NCBI GenBank assembly: GCA_949282745.1
Contig: CASDQM010000004.1
Coordinates: forward strand, 62,001 to 126,000
DNA from: an uncultured Sutterella sp.
GTDB lineage: Bacteria > Pseudomonadota > Gammaproteobacteria > Burkholderiales > Burkholderiaceae_F
Length of the DNA stretch: 64,000 nucleotides
Direction: 5' to 3'
The notes below the pieces were generated by a model. The model saw nothing but the letters and a program-made list of their open reading frames with translations. It was not told the origin of the DNA and ran no database searches. The position numbers and the translations under genes are program-made. Positions 33,854 through 42,471 of the stretch are shown piece after piece; the stretch's first letter is position 1; each line of letters starts with the position of its first letter.

Positions 33854-34801
33854 ATGACACTCACCGAACTCAAATACGTCATCGCCGTCGCCCGCATGCG
33901 CCACTTCGGCCGGGCGGCCGAATCGTGCTTTGTGAGTCAGCCCTCGCTCTCCGTCGCCATTCGAAAGCTCGAGGAGGAACTCGGCGTCACGATTTTCGAG
34001 CGCCGCACGTCCGACATCTCGATCACCCCGATCGGACAGCAGATCGTCGAGCAGGCGCAACGCGTTCTCGACGAATCCCGCCGCATCATCGACATCGCCC
34101 AGAACGGGCACGATCCGCTCGCGGCCCCGCTGCGCCTCGGCGTCATCCTGACGATCGCCCCCTATCTCCTGCCGAACCTTCTGACGGAACTCTCCGACTC
34201 CTGCAGTCAGATGCCGCTCTACCTCGAGGAATCCTTCACGGACGAACTCCTCGAAAAGCTCCGTTCCGGCCAGATCGACGCCGCCATCATGGCCGACACC
34301 ATTCACGGCACGGGCATGATGACCGAAGCCCTCTATCAGGAAGAGTTCGTGGTCGCCGTCCCGTCGCACCACCCGTGGGTGAACCGCAACTTCGTCAACG
34401 CCGACGAACTGAAGGACCAGACCATGCTCCTCTTGGGTTCGGGCCACTGCTTCCGCGACCAGATTCTCGGGATCTGCCCCGACCTCAACCGCCGCGCCAA
34501 GAGCGACCGAAGCGAAGTGCAGCACACGGTCGAAGGTTCGAGCCTGCTCACGATCTGCCACATGGTCGCGCAGGGTCTCGGCATCACGGTTCTGCCCGCC
34601 TCGGCCGTGCCCTATCTCACGGGCCCCTCGTCGCGCCTCAAGATCCTTCCCTTCAAGCAGCCCGCTCCCTCGCGCCGCGTCATTCTCGTCTGGCGCAAGA
34701 GCTACACGCGCGAAGCGGCGATCCAGGCGATCGCGGCGGCCGTGCGCAAGGTCGTTCTGAACGGTTGCGTGCCGCTCAACGAAGCGCCCGTTCTCAATTG
34801 A
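33854..34801 (+). CDS. oxyR: Hydrogen peroxide-sensing regulator OxyR
   Basis: A 315-residue LysR-family regulator. The N-terminal helix-turn-helix reads MRHFGRAAESCFVSQPSLSV. The peroxide-sensing cysteines are in GSGHCFRDQILGIC; counting gives Cys199 and Cys208, the same positions as the redox pair in E. coli OxyR, so it should form the activating disulfide on exposure to H2O2. It starts 27 bases after recG, the common recG-oxyR arrangement. It ends before a strong terminator. The presence of a peroxide response fits an anaerobe exposed to oxygen at the gut wall. Confidence 0.93.
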   Translation: MTLTELKYVIAVARMRHFGRAAESCFVSQPSLSVAIRKLEEELGVTIFERRTSDISITPIGQQIVEQAQRVLDESRRIIDIAQNGHDPLAAPLRLGVILTIAPYLLPNLLTELSDSCSQMPLYLEESFTDELLEKLRSGQIDAAIMADTIHGTGMMTEALYQEEFVVAVPSHHPWVNRNFVNADELKDQTMLLLGSGHCFRDQILGICPDLNRRAKSDRSEVQHTVEGSSLLTICHMVAQGLGITVLPASAVPYLTGPSSRLKILPFKQPAPSRRVILVWRKSYTREAAIQAIAAAVRKVVLNGCVPLNEAPVLN

Positions 34802-34812
34802 TGGTAAGTTGT

Positions 34813-34846
34813 GAGGGAACGCTTTCTCGGCGTTCCCTCTTTTTTC
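34813..34846 (+). terminator. Rho-independent terminator after oxyR
   Basis: GAGGGAACGC pairs with GCGTTCCCTC over a 7-base loop, followed by TTTTTT. Confidence 0.93.
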
Positions 34847-34871
34847 GGTCGCCCCAAACCCCAGGTTCCCT

Positions 34872-36023
34872 ATGAAAGCCCCCTTGCTCCGAGAGATTCT
34901 CGGCTTTCGCGAACGCATCGATCTTCTGCTTCGCGTGTTGTTGACGGCCCTCGTCTGCGTAGGCTGTTACCTCATCCTTTCGCCCTTTCTGACGGCGGTC
35001 ATCATCGCGGCCATCCTCGCCGTCGTCACCTGGCCCTTCTTCCTGAAGATCCGTGCCGCCTGCCGGGAGCGTTCCACCCTGGCGGCGAGCCTCATGGTGA
35101 CGGGCATCATCGTGGTCTTTCTGATCCCGATCTCCTTCTTGCTCGTCGCCGCCGCGCAGCAGATTCCGAAGGCCGTGCAGCTTCTTCGGGCCTGGATCGC
35201 CTCGGGCTTTCAGTTCCCCGCCTGGATCGCCGAAATCCCGATGGTGGGCGACTGGCTTCACGAGCAGCTCGTCACCGTCCTTGATCCCCACACCCTCGGG
35301 GACACCCTGCAGAAGACCCTGGAACCCGTCGTGAGCGCCGTCCTTGGAACGGCCGTGAACGTAAGCAACGCGCTCCTGCAGCTCGCGCTCGTCACCTTCA
35401 TCGTCTTTTTCTTCTACCGCGACGGCGCGCGCTTCGGCGAACACGTCAAGACCTTCCTCGCCCGTATCGGCGGCAACATGGGCGGCGAACTCAATTCGAT
35501 TCTCGTCAACACGACGCGCTCGGCCGTCTTCGGCGTCCTCGGCACGGCCATGGCGCAGGGCATCGTCGCGGGGATCGGCTTTTGGATCACCGGCATGCCG
35601 GGCACGATTCTGCTCGGCTTTGCCGTGACGGCGCTCTCCGTCGTCCCGGTGGGACCGCCTCTCGTCTGGATCCCCTGCGCGGCCTGGCTCTATTCGCAGG
35701 GTGAAATCGGCTACGCCGTCTTCCTCGTTCTCTGGGGAACGCTCGCCGTGAGTTCCGTCGACAACTTCCTCAAACCCATTCTGATCGCGCGGGGCACGCC
35801 GCTTCCACTTGCCCTCGTCTTCCTCGGCGTCCTGGGCGGCCTCATGACCTTCGGCTTCCTCGGCCTCATCCTCGGCCCCGTTCTCCTCTCGATCGGGATG
35901 GCCCTCCTGCAGGCCTGGCTCAAGCGTCCCCTGCTCGCCAAAAAGGCGCTCGAGGCGCCGCCCGCCGACGATGAGCTTCCCGCGCCGGAAGGGGAAAGCG
36001 CTCTATCCGAAAACAAATCTTGA
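34872..36023 (+). CDS. AI-2E/PerM family transporter
   Basis: A 383-residue inner-membrane protein of the AI-2E (PerM/YdiK) family. There are several hydrophobic segments, with a paired N-terminal hairpin, a long polar central loop (about 95-165), and the family motif region YRDGARFGEHVK and SSVDNFLKPILIARGTPLPL near the C-terminus. Members have been linked to autoinducer-2 export or Na+/H+ exchange, but the substrate cannot be predicted. The C-terminal tail is acidic (PPADDELPAPEGES). It is separated from oxyR by a terminator and followed by another, so it is a single-gene unit. Confidence 0.85.
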   Translation: MKAPLLREILGFRERIDLLLRVLLTALVCVGCYLILSPFLTAVIIAAILAVVTWPFFLKIRAACRERSTLAASLMVTGIIVVFLIPISFLLVAAAQQIPKAVQLLRAWIASGFQFPAWIAEIPMVGDWLHEQLVTVLDPHTLGDTLQKTLEPVVSAVLGTAVNVSNALLQLALVTFIVFFFYRDGARFGEHVKTFLARIGGNMGGELNSILVNTTRSAVFGVLGTAMAQGIVAGIGFWITGMPGTILLGFAVTALSVVPVGPPLVWIPCAAWLYSQGEIGYAVFLVLWGTLAVSSVDNFLKPILIARGTPLPLALVFLGVLGGLMTFGFLGLILGPVLLSIGMALLQAWLKRPLLAKKALEAPPADDELPAPEGESALSENKS

Positions 36024-36028
36024 TAGCG

Positions 36029-36068
36029 AAAGGCTTTCGCACTCCGAACGGGGCGAAAGCCTTTTTCC
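36029..36068 (+). terminator. Terminator after the PerM-like gene
   Basis: AAGGCTTTCGC pairs with GCGAAAGCCTT, followed by TTTCC. Confidence 0.88.
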
Positions 36069-36277
36069 TTTCAAGACCCTCTCTCCCCTTGGGGATCTTC
36101 CCGATTTGCAGTTTTCCGGCCGACGCCGTAGGATTGGTTTCCTTTTTGAATTTCCCGCCTCAATAGGGAAATTCCTCTCACAAAAGGGCCGTCTCATCCG
36201 CATACTTGTCTGTGTCAAGGAATTCGGCTCCTTGCTCATCGAACAACTAGACCAACCTCAACTCTCTGGAGACAACC

Positions 36278-37549
36278 ATGTCTTTGCTTTGCTGGGTGGC
36301 CGTTGCCGTCGTGATCGTCGCGATCTGGGCGCTTATCAAGCGCTATGAAACGCGTCTGGTCCTGATCGCTTCCGGTCTCTTCCTGGCCATCGTCGCGCTG
36401 CAGCCGATGGCCGCTCTCAACGCCTTCGCCAAGTCCATGACGAACGCCTCGCTCGTTATGGCCATCTGCTCGTCGATGGGTTTCGCCTTCGTTTCGAGCT
36501 ACACCAAGGCTGACCGTTCGCTCGTTCACTACATGGCGAGCCCGATCCGCGGTCTCGGCATCTTCCTGATCCCGGTCTGCACGGCGATCACCTTCTTCGT
36601 GAACATCGCCATTCCGTCGGCCGCCGGCTGCGCCGCCGCCGTCGGTTCGACCCTGATCCCGGTCATGCTGCGCGCCGGCATCAAGCCCGCCGCCGCCGCT
36701 GCCGCCGTTCTGGCCGGCACGATCGGTTCCTACCTCTCGCCGGGTACGTCCCACAACCCGTACGTGGCCAAGATGGCGAACATGGAAGTCATGGACTTCA
36801 TCGCCTCGCACGCTCCGTACTCCTTCATGATCGGCGCCTTCTCGGTCTTCGGCGTCCTGATCGTCTGCTTCCTCCTCGGCGACCACAAGGGCGACGCGAA
36901 CGCCAAGGTTGACGAGTCCAAGCTCCAGAAGCAGGACGACGACTTCAAGCCGAGCCCGATCCTCGCTCTCGTTCCGTTGATTCCGATCACCATCCTCGTC
37001 GTCGGCAACGTTTGGGTTCCCGCCATCAAGATGGGCGTTGCCCAGGCCATGTTGATCGGTGCGATCTGCGCCCTGATCATCGCCCGCGCCAACCCGCAGA
37101 CCTTCACGAAGGAATTCTTCAACGGTACCGGCAAGGGCTACGCCGACGTGATGGGCATCATCATCGCCGCCGGTGTCTTCGCCGCCGGTCTGAAGTCCGC
37201 CGGTTTGATCGACGCCTTCGTCGCCGCTCTGAAGGAGTCCAACGAAATCGCCCGCTGGGGCGGCTCGTTCGGCCCCTTCCTCATGGGCATCATCACCGGT
37301 TCGGGTGACGCGGCCACGCTGGCCTTCAACGAAACGGTGACCCCGCACGCCAAGGACTTCGGCATGACGATCGAAGGTCTGGGCGGCCTCGCCTTCCTCG
37401 CCGGCGCCGCCGGCCGTACGGCCTCCCCGATCGCCGGCGTGACGATTCTCGTCTCCGGCATCGCCATGGTGAGCCCGCTTGAAGTCGTCAAGCGCACCGC
37501 TCTCCCGATGCTCCTCGCAGTCATCGCCTGCGCTCTCCTGATGGTCTAA
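36278..37549 (+). CDS. dcuC: C4-dicarboxylate transporter DcuC
   Basis: A 423-residue inner-membrane transporter of the DcuC family, usually responsible for succinate efflux during fermentation or fumarate respiration. About 10-12 hydrophobic segments are present, with a polar loop near residues 203-225 (DHKGDANAKVDESKLQKQDD). Family words include GTIGSYLSPGTSHNPYVAKM and ITGSGDAATLAFNETVTPHA. Together with the DcuB carrier 11 kb away, it gives the cell both antiport and efflux routes for C4 acids. A 210-base leader precedes it. Its terminator is strong. Confidence 0.92.
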   Translation: MSLLCWVAVAVVIVAIWALIKRYETRLVLIASGLFLAIVALQPMAALNAFAKSMTNASLVMAICSSMGFAFVSSYTKADRSLVHYMASPIRGLGIFLIPVCTAITFFVNIAIPSAAGCAAAVGSTLIPVMLRAGIKPAAAAAAVLAGTIGSYLSPGTSHNPYVAKMANMEVMDFIASHAPYSFMIGAFSVFGVLIVCFLLGDHKGDANAKVDESKLQKQDDDFKPSPILALVPLIPITILVVGNVWVPAIKMGVAQAMLIGAICALIIARANPQTFTKEFFNGTGKGYADVMGIIIAAGVFAAGLKSAGLIDAFVAALKESNEIARWGGSFGPFLMGIITGSGDAATLAFNETVTPHAKDFGMTIEGLGGLAFLAGAAGRTASPIAGVTILVSGIAMVSPLEVVKRTALPMLLAVIACALLMV

Positions 37550-37576
37550 TCATCAGATAGAGTCACACGCTCTGCA

Positions 37577-37614
37577 GCCGCCCGCGCGCTCTTTGGCCGC
37601 GGGCGGCTTTCTTT
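37577..37614 (+). terminator. Terminator after dcuC
   Basis: GCCGCCCGCG pairs with CGCGGGCGGC, followed by TTTCTTTT. Confidence 0.92.
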
Positions 37615-37674
37615 TGGGCGAAGAAAAACGCCGCGTCCCTTTAAAGAGATGCGGCGTCGTATTGTTTTTGGAAA

Positions 37675-38196
37675 TCAGGCTCCGAATACGGGCGAGAAGC
37701 GGACGGGCCCGATCGCTTGCGGGCAATTCGTTTTCCAAACCTGCGCGAGCGCGTATTCGGGCGGCACGTCAAAGGGAAAGGTCCAGCCGAAGGTCGACGC
37801 TTCGACAAACCCGAAGCGTCCGTAATAGGCGGGATCCCCCAAAACCACGGCGCCCGCCCAGCCGTCGCGCTGGCCCTTTGCCAGAAGCGTCTCGACGAGC
37901 TCCGATCCCACGCCTTTTCGGCGGTGCGAAAGCGCCACGCTCACGGGAGCGAGGACGAGAACGGGGAGGTCCCTCTCCATCGTCGGGACGGATCCGCGCG
38001 TCATCATGGCGTGCCCGATCAGTCCGTCCCGCTCCTCGGCCGCGACTTCGTAGCCCGGCAGAAAGTCGGACGAAGACCGAAGTCTTCCGACCAATTCGCC
38101 CTCCGTTCCGTCGGCGTGTTCGACCGTGAGAAAGGCCTCCGTCACGAGACGGCGGACGGCGTCCTCTTCCGAGGGCAAAACTTCACGGATGCGCAC
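37675..38196 (-). CDS. GNAT family N-acetyltransferase (YhbS-like)
   Basis: A 173-residue GCN5-related acetyltransferase. The acetyl-CoA-binding motif is visible as LAPVSVALSHRRKGVGSELVETL (motif A with RRKGVG), followed by VVLGDPAYYGRFGFVEAS, a pattern of the YhbS-type subgroup. The substrate is unknown; a small molecule or protein N-terminus is possible. It begins with GTG, three bases after the orn stop, so it is translated from the same mRNA as orn. Confidence 0.88.
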   Translation of the reverse strand: MRIREVLPSEEDAVRRLVTEAFLTVEHADGTEGELVGRLRSSSDFLPGYEVAAEERDGLIGHAMMTRGSVPTMERDLPVLVLAPVSVALSHRRKGVGSELVETLLAKGQRDGWAGAVVLGDPAYYGRFGFVEASTFGWTFPFDVPPEYALAQVWKTNCPQAIGPVRFSPVFGA

Positions 38197-38199
38197 GGC

Positions 38200-38760
38200 T
38201 CAGATCTTCATGATGTGTTCGCGGTAGAAGCGAAGCTCCTCGATACTCTCCTGAATGTCGGAGAGCGCCTCGTGGCGCGTCGACTTCGGGAACTTCTTCT
38301 CCCACTCGGGCGCCCAGCGCTTGGCGAGCTCCTTCAGGGTCGAAACGTCGATCGAGCGGTAGTGGAAGTAGCGCTCCATCTCGGGCATCCAGCGCGCCAT
38401 GAAGCGGCGGTCCTGGCCGATCGTGTTGCCGCACATCGGGCTCACGCCTTCGGGAACGAAGCGACGGAAGGTTTCGACGAACATCTTCGCCGCGGCGGCC
38501 TCATCGATTTCGCTCGCGCGCACGCGGTCAATGAGTCCCGAACGGCCGTGGGTCGTGCTGTTCCATTCGTCCATGCCGTCGAGCACTTCTTCGGTCTGAT
38601 GAATCGCCACCACGGGACCTTCGTGCAGGACGTTGAGGTTTTTGTCCGTGATGATGGCGGCCACTTCGATCACGCGATTCACTTCGGGCTGCAGGCCCGT
38701 CATTTCCATGTCGATCCAAATGAGGTTGTCCGCGCTGTAGCGGGGATCGCGTTCGGTCAT
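38200..38760 (-). CDS. orn: Oligoribonuclease
   Basis: Orn degrades 2-5 nucleotide RNA fragments, including pGpG from cyclic-di-GMP turnover, to mononucleotides. The 186-residue DEDDh exonuclease has the four acidic residues in [12 protein letters not shown], in the AIIT DKN region and in [12 protein letters not shown], with the fourth acidic residue and His in [11 protein letters not shown]. Full length. It is followed by a GNAT gene. In betaproteobacteria orn is often beside an M48 peptidase gene and rsgA, as seen here on the other side of a short divergent promoter. Confidence 0.96.
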   Translation of the reverse strand: MTERDPRYSADNLIWIDMEMTGLQPEVNRVIEVAAIITDKNLNVLHEGPVVAIHQTEEVLDGMDEWNSTTHGRSGLIDRVRASEIDEAAAAKMFVETFRRFVPEGVSPMCGNTIGQDRRFMARWMPEMERYFHYRSIDVSTLKELAKRWAPEWEKKFPKSTRHEALSDIQESIEELRFYREHIMKI

Positions 38761-38850
38761 TCTTTTTCCTTTTCGTTGGAAGGCGGCACTGCCGCGGGAT
38801 TTCTATAATAGTTCGTTTTCGTTCCCTTCACCTTCGTTTTGATTTCCCCC

Positions 38851-40254
38851 ATGGCCCTCACCGCGCACACGCTGGAGATCCTCTTTTATTCGACCCTCGC
38901 GTTCTTCGTCCTCACCGAATGCGTCCTTACGGCGCTGCATTCGCACAAGGCCGACGCCAAGGCCGGAGAGATTCCCGAGGATTTCGCCGGACGCACGACC
39001 GAGGCGGCTCAGCGCCGCGCCGCCAACTACACGGGGGAAGTCGCCCAGGCGGAACTCCTGCTCGTCTTTGCGGGGGCGCTTTTTGCCTGGCTCATGACCT
39101 ACGGTCAGGGGCTCACGGTGCTCGCCGCCGCGAGCACGGCGCTCCTCGGCCCCGGACAGGCCGCGCAGTGGCTCACGCTCTCGATCCTCCTTCTTCTGGC
39201 GCTTCTCGTCGAATTCCCGCTCGGCTGGTACATGCGGCAACGCGTGAAGAAAAGCTACGGCGTCAAGCGCGCCGCGGCGAACCGCGCGCTTCTGAGGGGG
39301 ATCCGAGAAACCGTGGCGGGCTATCTTGCGGCGCTTCCCCTGCTTGCGCTCTCGCTCACAGTCTTCGACTTCGCCGGGGACTACTGGTGGCTTCTTCTCT
39401 GGGTCGCCTGGCTTCTCTATCTTTTCTGGCGCCGTCAGCTCGGGGTCGTCTACGGGCTCTTTCGACACCGGCGCATCCGGCCGGTGCGCGACGAATCCTT
39501 CCGCGCCATGGTTCATGACTTTCTCGCTTCGGAAGGCCTCGTGATGACGGACCTCGTCGTCACGAACCGTCCCCGTCTCTGGAAGCACAGCCACGTCGTG
39601 CTCGCGGGCTGGGGAAAGCGCCGCCGCGTCGTCATCTTCTCGCACGCCATGCAGGTCCTCACCCCGACGGAAATCCTCGCGCTCATCGCGCACGACGTCG
39701 GTCACATCCGGCATCGGCATACGTTCCTGCGAACGGCGGTCCTCGCTCTCTGGGGACTCGCGCTCGCCCTCTTTGCGGGCTGGGGGAGCACGCACGGCGT
39801 CTTCTTCGAAGGCTTCGGCGTGAGCCGTCACGTCACCTTCCACACCGGTGCGGCCAACGCGGGCTGGGTGCTCGCCGTCGCGATCGTGACCTTCCCGATC
39901 ATCTTTTATCCCTTCACGCCGCTTCGGAATCTCCTCGCGCGGGCCCTGCAGTACGACGCCGACCTCTACGGCGCGCGCCTCGTGGGCGCGGGCCCCATGA
40001 TCCGTGCGCTCGTGAAGCTGCACCGCGACTACTCGTCTTCGCTCTGGCCCTCGCACCTCTATTCGCTTTTCCACTACTCGCGTCCGCACGTGACGATGCG
40101 CGTCGCGCGGCTTCGCAAGTATCTGAAGGATTCCGGACAGGATCCCGAACAACCCGTCGTCTACTCAAACTTCGACCGTCGGAAATACGCCGCCGCGTCG
40201 ATCGGAGACCAACATCGTGGCGAAATTTCCCCGCAATCCCCGGCAACCCGTTGA
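38851..40254 (+). CDS. M48-family (Ste24-like) membrane metallopeptidase homologue with altered active site
   Basis: A 467-residue membrane protein of the Ste24/CAAX-prenyl-protease-1 type, with several hydrophobic segments before and after the active-site region. The zinc motif normally HEXXH reads HDVGH (His281-Asp282-Val-Gly-His285), so the catalytic Glu is Asp. The third zinc ligand, usually Glu in an EADAFA-type motif, falls in QYDADLYGA, where Asp369 again replaces Glu. Asp can bind zinc but is one methylene shorter; activity may be lost or changed. The start is ATG 38851; an in-frame TTG 12 bases upstream is less likely. It overlaps rsgA by 38 bases, a sign of coupled translation. Confidence 0.8.
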   Translation: MALTAHTLEILFYSTLAFFVLTECVLTALHSHKADAKAGEIPEDFAGRTTEAAQRRAANYTGEVAQAELLLVFAGALFAWLMTYGQGLTVLAAASTALLGPGQAAQWLTLSILLLLALLVEFPLGWYMRQRVKKSYGVKRAAANRALLRGIRETVAGYLAALPLLALSLTVFDFAGDYWWLLLWVAWLLYLFWRRQLGVVYGLFRHRRIRPVRDESFRAMVHDFLASEGLVMTDLVVTNRPRLWKHSHVVLAGWGKRRRVVIFSHAMQVLTPTEILALIAHDVGHIRHRHTFLRTAVLALWGLALALFAGWGSTHGVFFEGFGVSRHVTFHTGAANAGWVLAVAIVTFPIIFYPFTPLRNLLARALQYDADLYGARLVGAGPMIRALVKLHRDYSSSLWPSHLYSLFHYSRPHVTMRVARLRKYLKDSGQDPEQPVVYSNFDRRKYAAASIGDQHRGEISPQSPATR

Positions 40255-41155
40255 GGCGCCCGTTTTCGGGCGCGTGACGGCCGGACACGGCCGACATCAC
40301 TTCGTAACGACCGAAACGGGAGAAACCTTCGAGGCGCACCGCCGCGGCAAGAAGGGCGACGTGGTCGTGGGCGACCTCGTGCACTGCACCGAGCCCGTCT
40401 CGGGCGTCGCCGCGATCGAGGCGATCGAGCCGCGCAAGTCGCTTCTCTACCGCTCGGACGAATGGCGCATCAAGACGCTCGCCGCCAACGTCGAACAGGT
40501 GGCGATCGTCTTTGCGTCGCGCCCCTCCTTCAACCCCTGGTTCATCTGGCGGGCGCTTCTCGCCGCGCATCAGGCGGACCTGCCCGCGCTCGTCATCCGC
40601 AACAAAAAGGATCTCGCCGACGAAGCCGAAACGGCGGACGACGCCGTGGCGCTCCTTCGCGAAATCGGGCACGACGTGGTCGAAGTCTCCGCCACCGCCG
40701 ATCCGGAAGGCACGATCGCGACGCTCAAGCCCCGCTTCGAGGGCAAGGCCACGCTTCTCGTCGGTCAGTCCGGGATGGGAAAGTCGACGATTTTGAATCT
40801 CCTCGTACCCTACGCCGAAGCGGCAACGCGGGAATTTTCGGAAGCCCTCAACCTCGGCCGCCAGACGACGACCGCCGCGCGCTGGTACGACCTCGCCCGC
40901 TGCGGGGGCTCGGGCGCCGTCGTCGACACGCCGGGCTTTCAGGAGTTCGGGCTCGCCCACCTCACGCTTCTCGACATCCTGCGCGCCATGCCCGACATTG
41001 CCGAACACGTCGAAGGCTGCCGCTTCTTCAACTGCCGCCATCTCGACGAACCCGGGTGTTCGGTGAAGCGCGCCGTCGAAGAGGGGCTCATCCGCCCCGA
41101 GCGCTACGAATTCTACGCGGCGCTCGCCCGCACGGCCCAGTCGGGTCCCATGTGA
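40217..41155 (+). CDS. rsgA: Ribosome small subunit-dependent GTPase RsgA
   Basis: RsgA is a circularly permuted GTPase that checks late maturation of the 30S subunit. The 312-residue protein has an N-terminal OB-fold, then the permuted order NKKD (G4), GQSGMGKSTILN (G1), DTPGF (G3), and a C-terminal zinc-binding motif with Cys in CRFFNCRHLDEPGC. It starts at GTG 40217 inside the end of the M48-like gene, with GGAGA upstream. Identification is secure. Confidence 0.95.
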   Translation: MAKFPRNPRQPVEAPVFGRVTAGHGRHHFVTTETGETFEAHRRGKKGDVVVGDLVHCTEPVSGVAAIEAIEPRKSLLYRSDEWRIKTLAANVEQVAIVFASRPSFNPWFIWRALLAAHQADLPALVIRNKKDLADEAETADDAVALLREIGHDVVEVSATADPEGTIATLKPRFEGKATLLVGQSGMGKSTILNLLVPYAEAATREFSEALNLGRQTTTAARWYDLARCGGSGAVVDTPGFQEFGLAHLTLLDILRAMPDIAEHVEGCRFFNCRHLDEPGCSVKRAVEEGLIRPERYEFYAALARTAQSGPM

Positions 41156-41231
41156 GCGTTTGTCCGTCTCTCCCGCAGAGCAAATTCTTCTCTAGAATGC
41201 TTCTTTTCGGCGAAGATTTTCCCTTCCAACC

Positions 41232-42344
41232 ATGAAAAACGATTCCGGCATCATTCCCATTTCCGACGCGACGCACGTGCGCTCGCTTCCGGTTCCGCAG
41301 AGCGGTCCGATCCGCACGGAGGACGGCTTCTGGACGGACGCGCTCGGGCGGCCGCTGCGCGACCTGCGCATTTCGGTGACGGACCACTGCAACTTCCGCT
41401 GCCGCTACTGCATGCCCAAGGAAATCTTCACGAGCCGCTACTCGTTTCTTCCGCAGACGGAGCTCCTCTCCTTCGAGGAAATCATGCGTCTCGCGCGCAT
41501 CGCCGTGCGCCACGGAGTGCGCAAGTTCCGCCTCACCGGAGGGGAACCCCTTCTTCGCAAGGGAATCGAGCGGCTCGTCGCCGACCTTCTCACGCTGCGA
41601 ACCGACGAAGGAAAGGAGCCCGACGTCGCCATCACGACGAACGCCTCCATTCTCAAGAAGAAGCTCCCCGCCCTCAAGGAGGCGGGCCTGAAGCGTGTGA
41701 CGGTGAGTCTCGACGCCATGGACGAGGCGATCTTTCAGTCCTTCAACGACGTGGGTTTCCCCGCGGCGAAGATCCTCGAAGCGATCGACGCGGCCCTCGA
41801 AGCCGGTCTCAAGGTGAAGGTGAACACCGTCGTCAAGCGCGGCGTGAACGAAAACGAAATCCTCAAGATCTGCGAGCGCTTCCGCAACACGGGCGTCATC
41901 CCGCGCTTCATCGAATACATGGACGTCGGAAGCTCCAACGGCTGGCGCATGACCGACGTCGTGCCCTCGGCGGAAGTCGTCGAGCGCATCCGCTCGCGCT
42001 ACGAAGTCGAGCCGATCAATCCCAACTACATCGGCGAAACCGCCACGCGCTGGCGCTACGTAGACGGCGCGGGGGAATTCGGCTGCATCAGTTCGGTCAC
42101 GCGCGCCTTCTGCCGCGACTGCTCGCGCGCCCGCATTTCGATGGAAGGCCGTCTCTACCTCTGTCTTTTCGCGACCGAAGGCTACGACCTGCGCACGCTT
42201 TTGCGCGGCGGCGCCACGGACTTCGAAATCGAAGAGGCGCTCGGCCGGATCTGGTCCGCGCGCGAAAACCGCTACTCGGAACTTCGCGCCCTCGGTCTCA
42301 CCCCTGACCGTCCCAAGATCGAAATGAGCTACATCGGCGGCTGA
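41232..42344 (+). CDS. moaA: GTP 3',8-cyclase (MoaA)
   Basis: MoaA is the radical SAM enzyme that starts molybdenum cofactor synthesis by converting GTP to 3',8-cyclo-GTP. The 370-residue protein shows the radical SAM cluster Cys in CNFRCRYCM, the GGEPLLR SAM-binding motif, the C-terminal [4Fe-4S] ligands CRDCSRARIS with a third Cys in LYLCLF, and the C-terminal Gly-Gly that enters the active site. There is an N-terminal extension of about 45 residues before the core. It is a single gene 10 kb from the other molybdopterin genes in the window. Confidence 0.96.
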   Translation: MKNDSGIIPISDATHVRSLPVPQSGPIRTEDGFWTDALGRPLRDLRISVTDHCNFRCRYCMPKEIFTSRYSFLPQTELLSFEEIMRLARIAVRHGVRKFRLTGGEPLLRKGIERLVADLLTLRTDEGKEPDVAITTNASILKKKLPALKEAGLKRVTVSLDAMDEAIFQSFNDVGFPAAKILEAIDAALEAGLKVKVNTVVKRGVNENEILKICERFRNTGVIPRFIEYMDVGSSNGWRMTDVVPSAEVVERIRSRYEVEPINPNYIGETATRWRYVDGAGEFGCISSVTRAFCRDCSRARISMEGRLYLCLFATEGYDLRTLLRGGATDFEIEEALGRIWSARENRYSELRALGLTPDRPKIEMSYIGG

Positions 42345-42370
42345 GAATTCTCTTCTAAGGACTTTTTCCT

Positions 42371-42400
42371 TCGGCCCGCCGCATCGGCGGGCCGAAAAAT
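42371..42400 (+). terminator. Terminator after moaA
   Basis: TCGGCCCGCC pairs with GGCGGGCCGA around a short loop, followed by AAAAATTC; the T-run is better on the minus strand but the hairpin is strong. Confidence 0.7.
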
Positions 42401-42471
42401 TCTCCTATACTAGAAAATCGACCGCGAAAAGCGGTCCTCCAAACCCTCAAACCCCAAGAAAAACAAAACTT

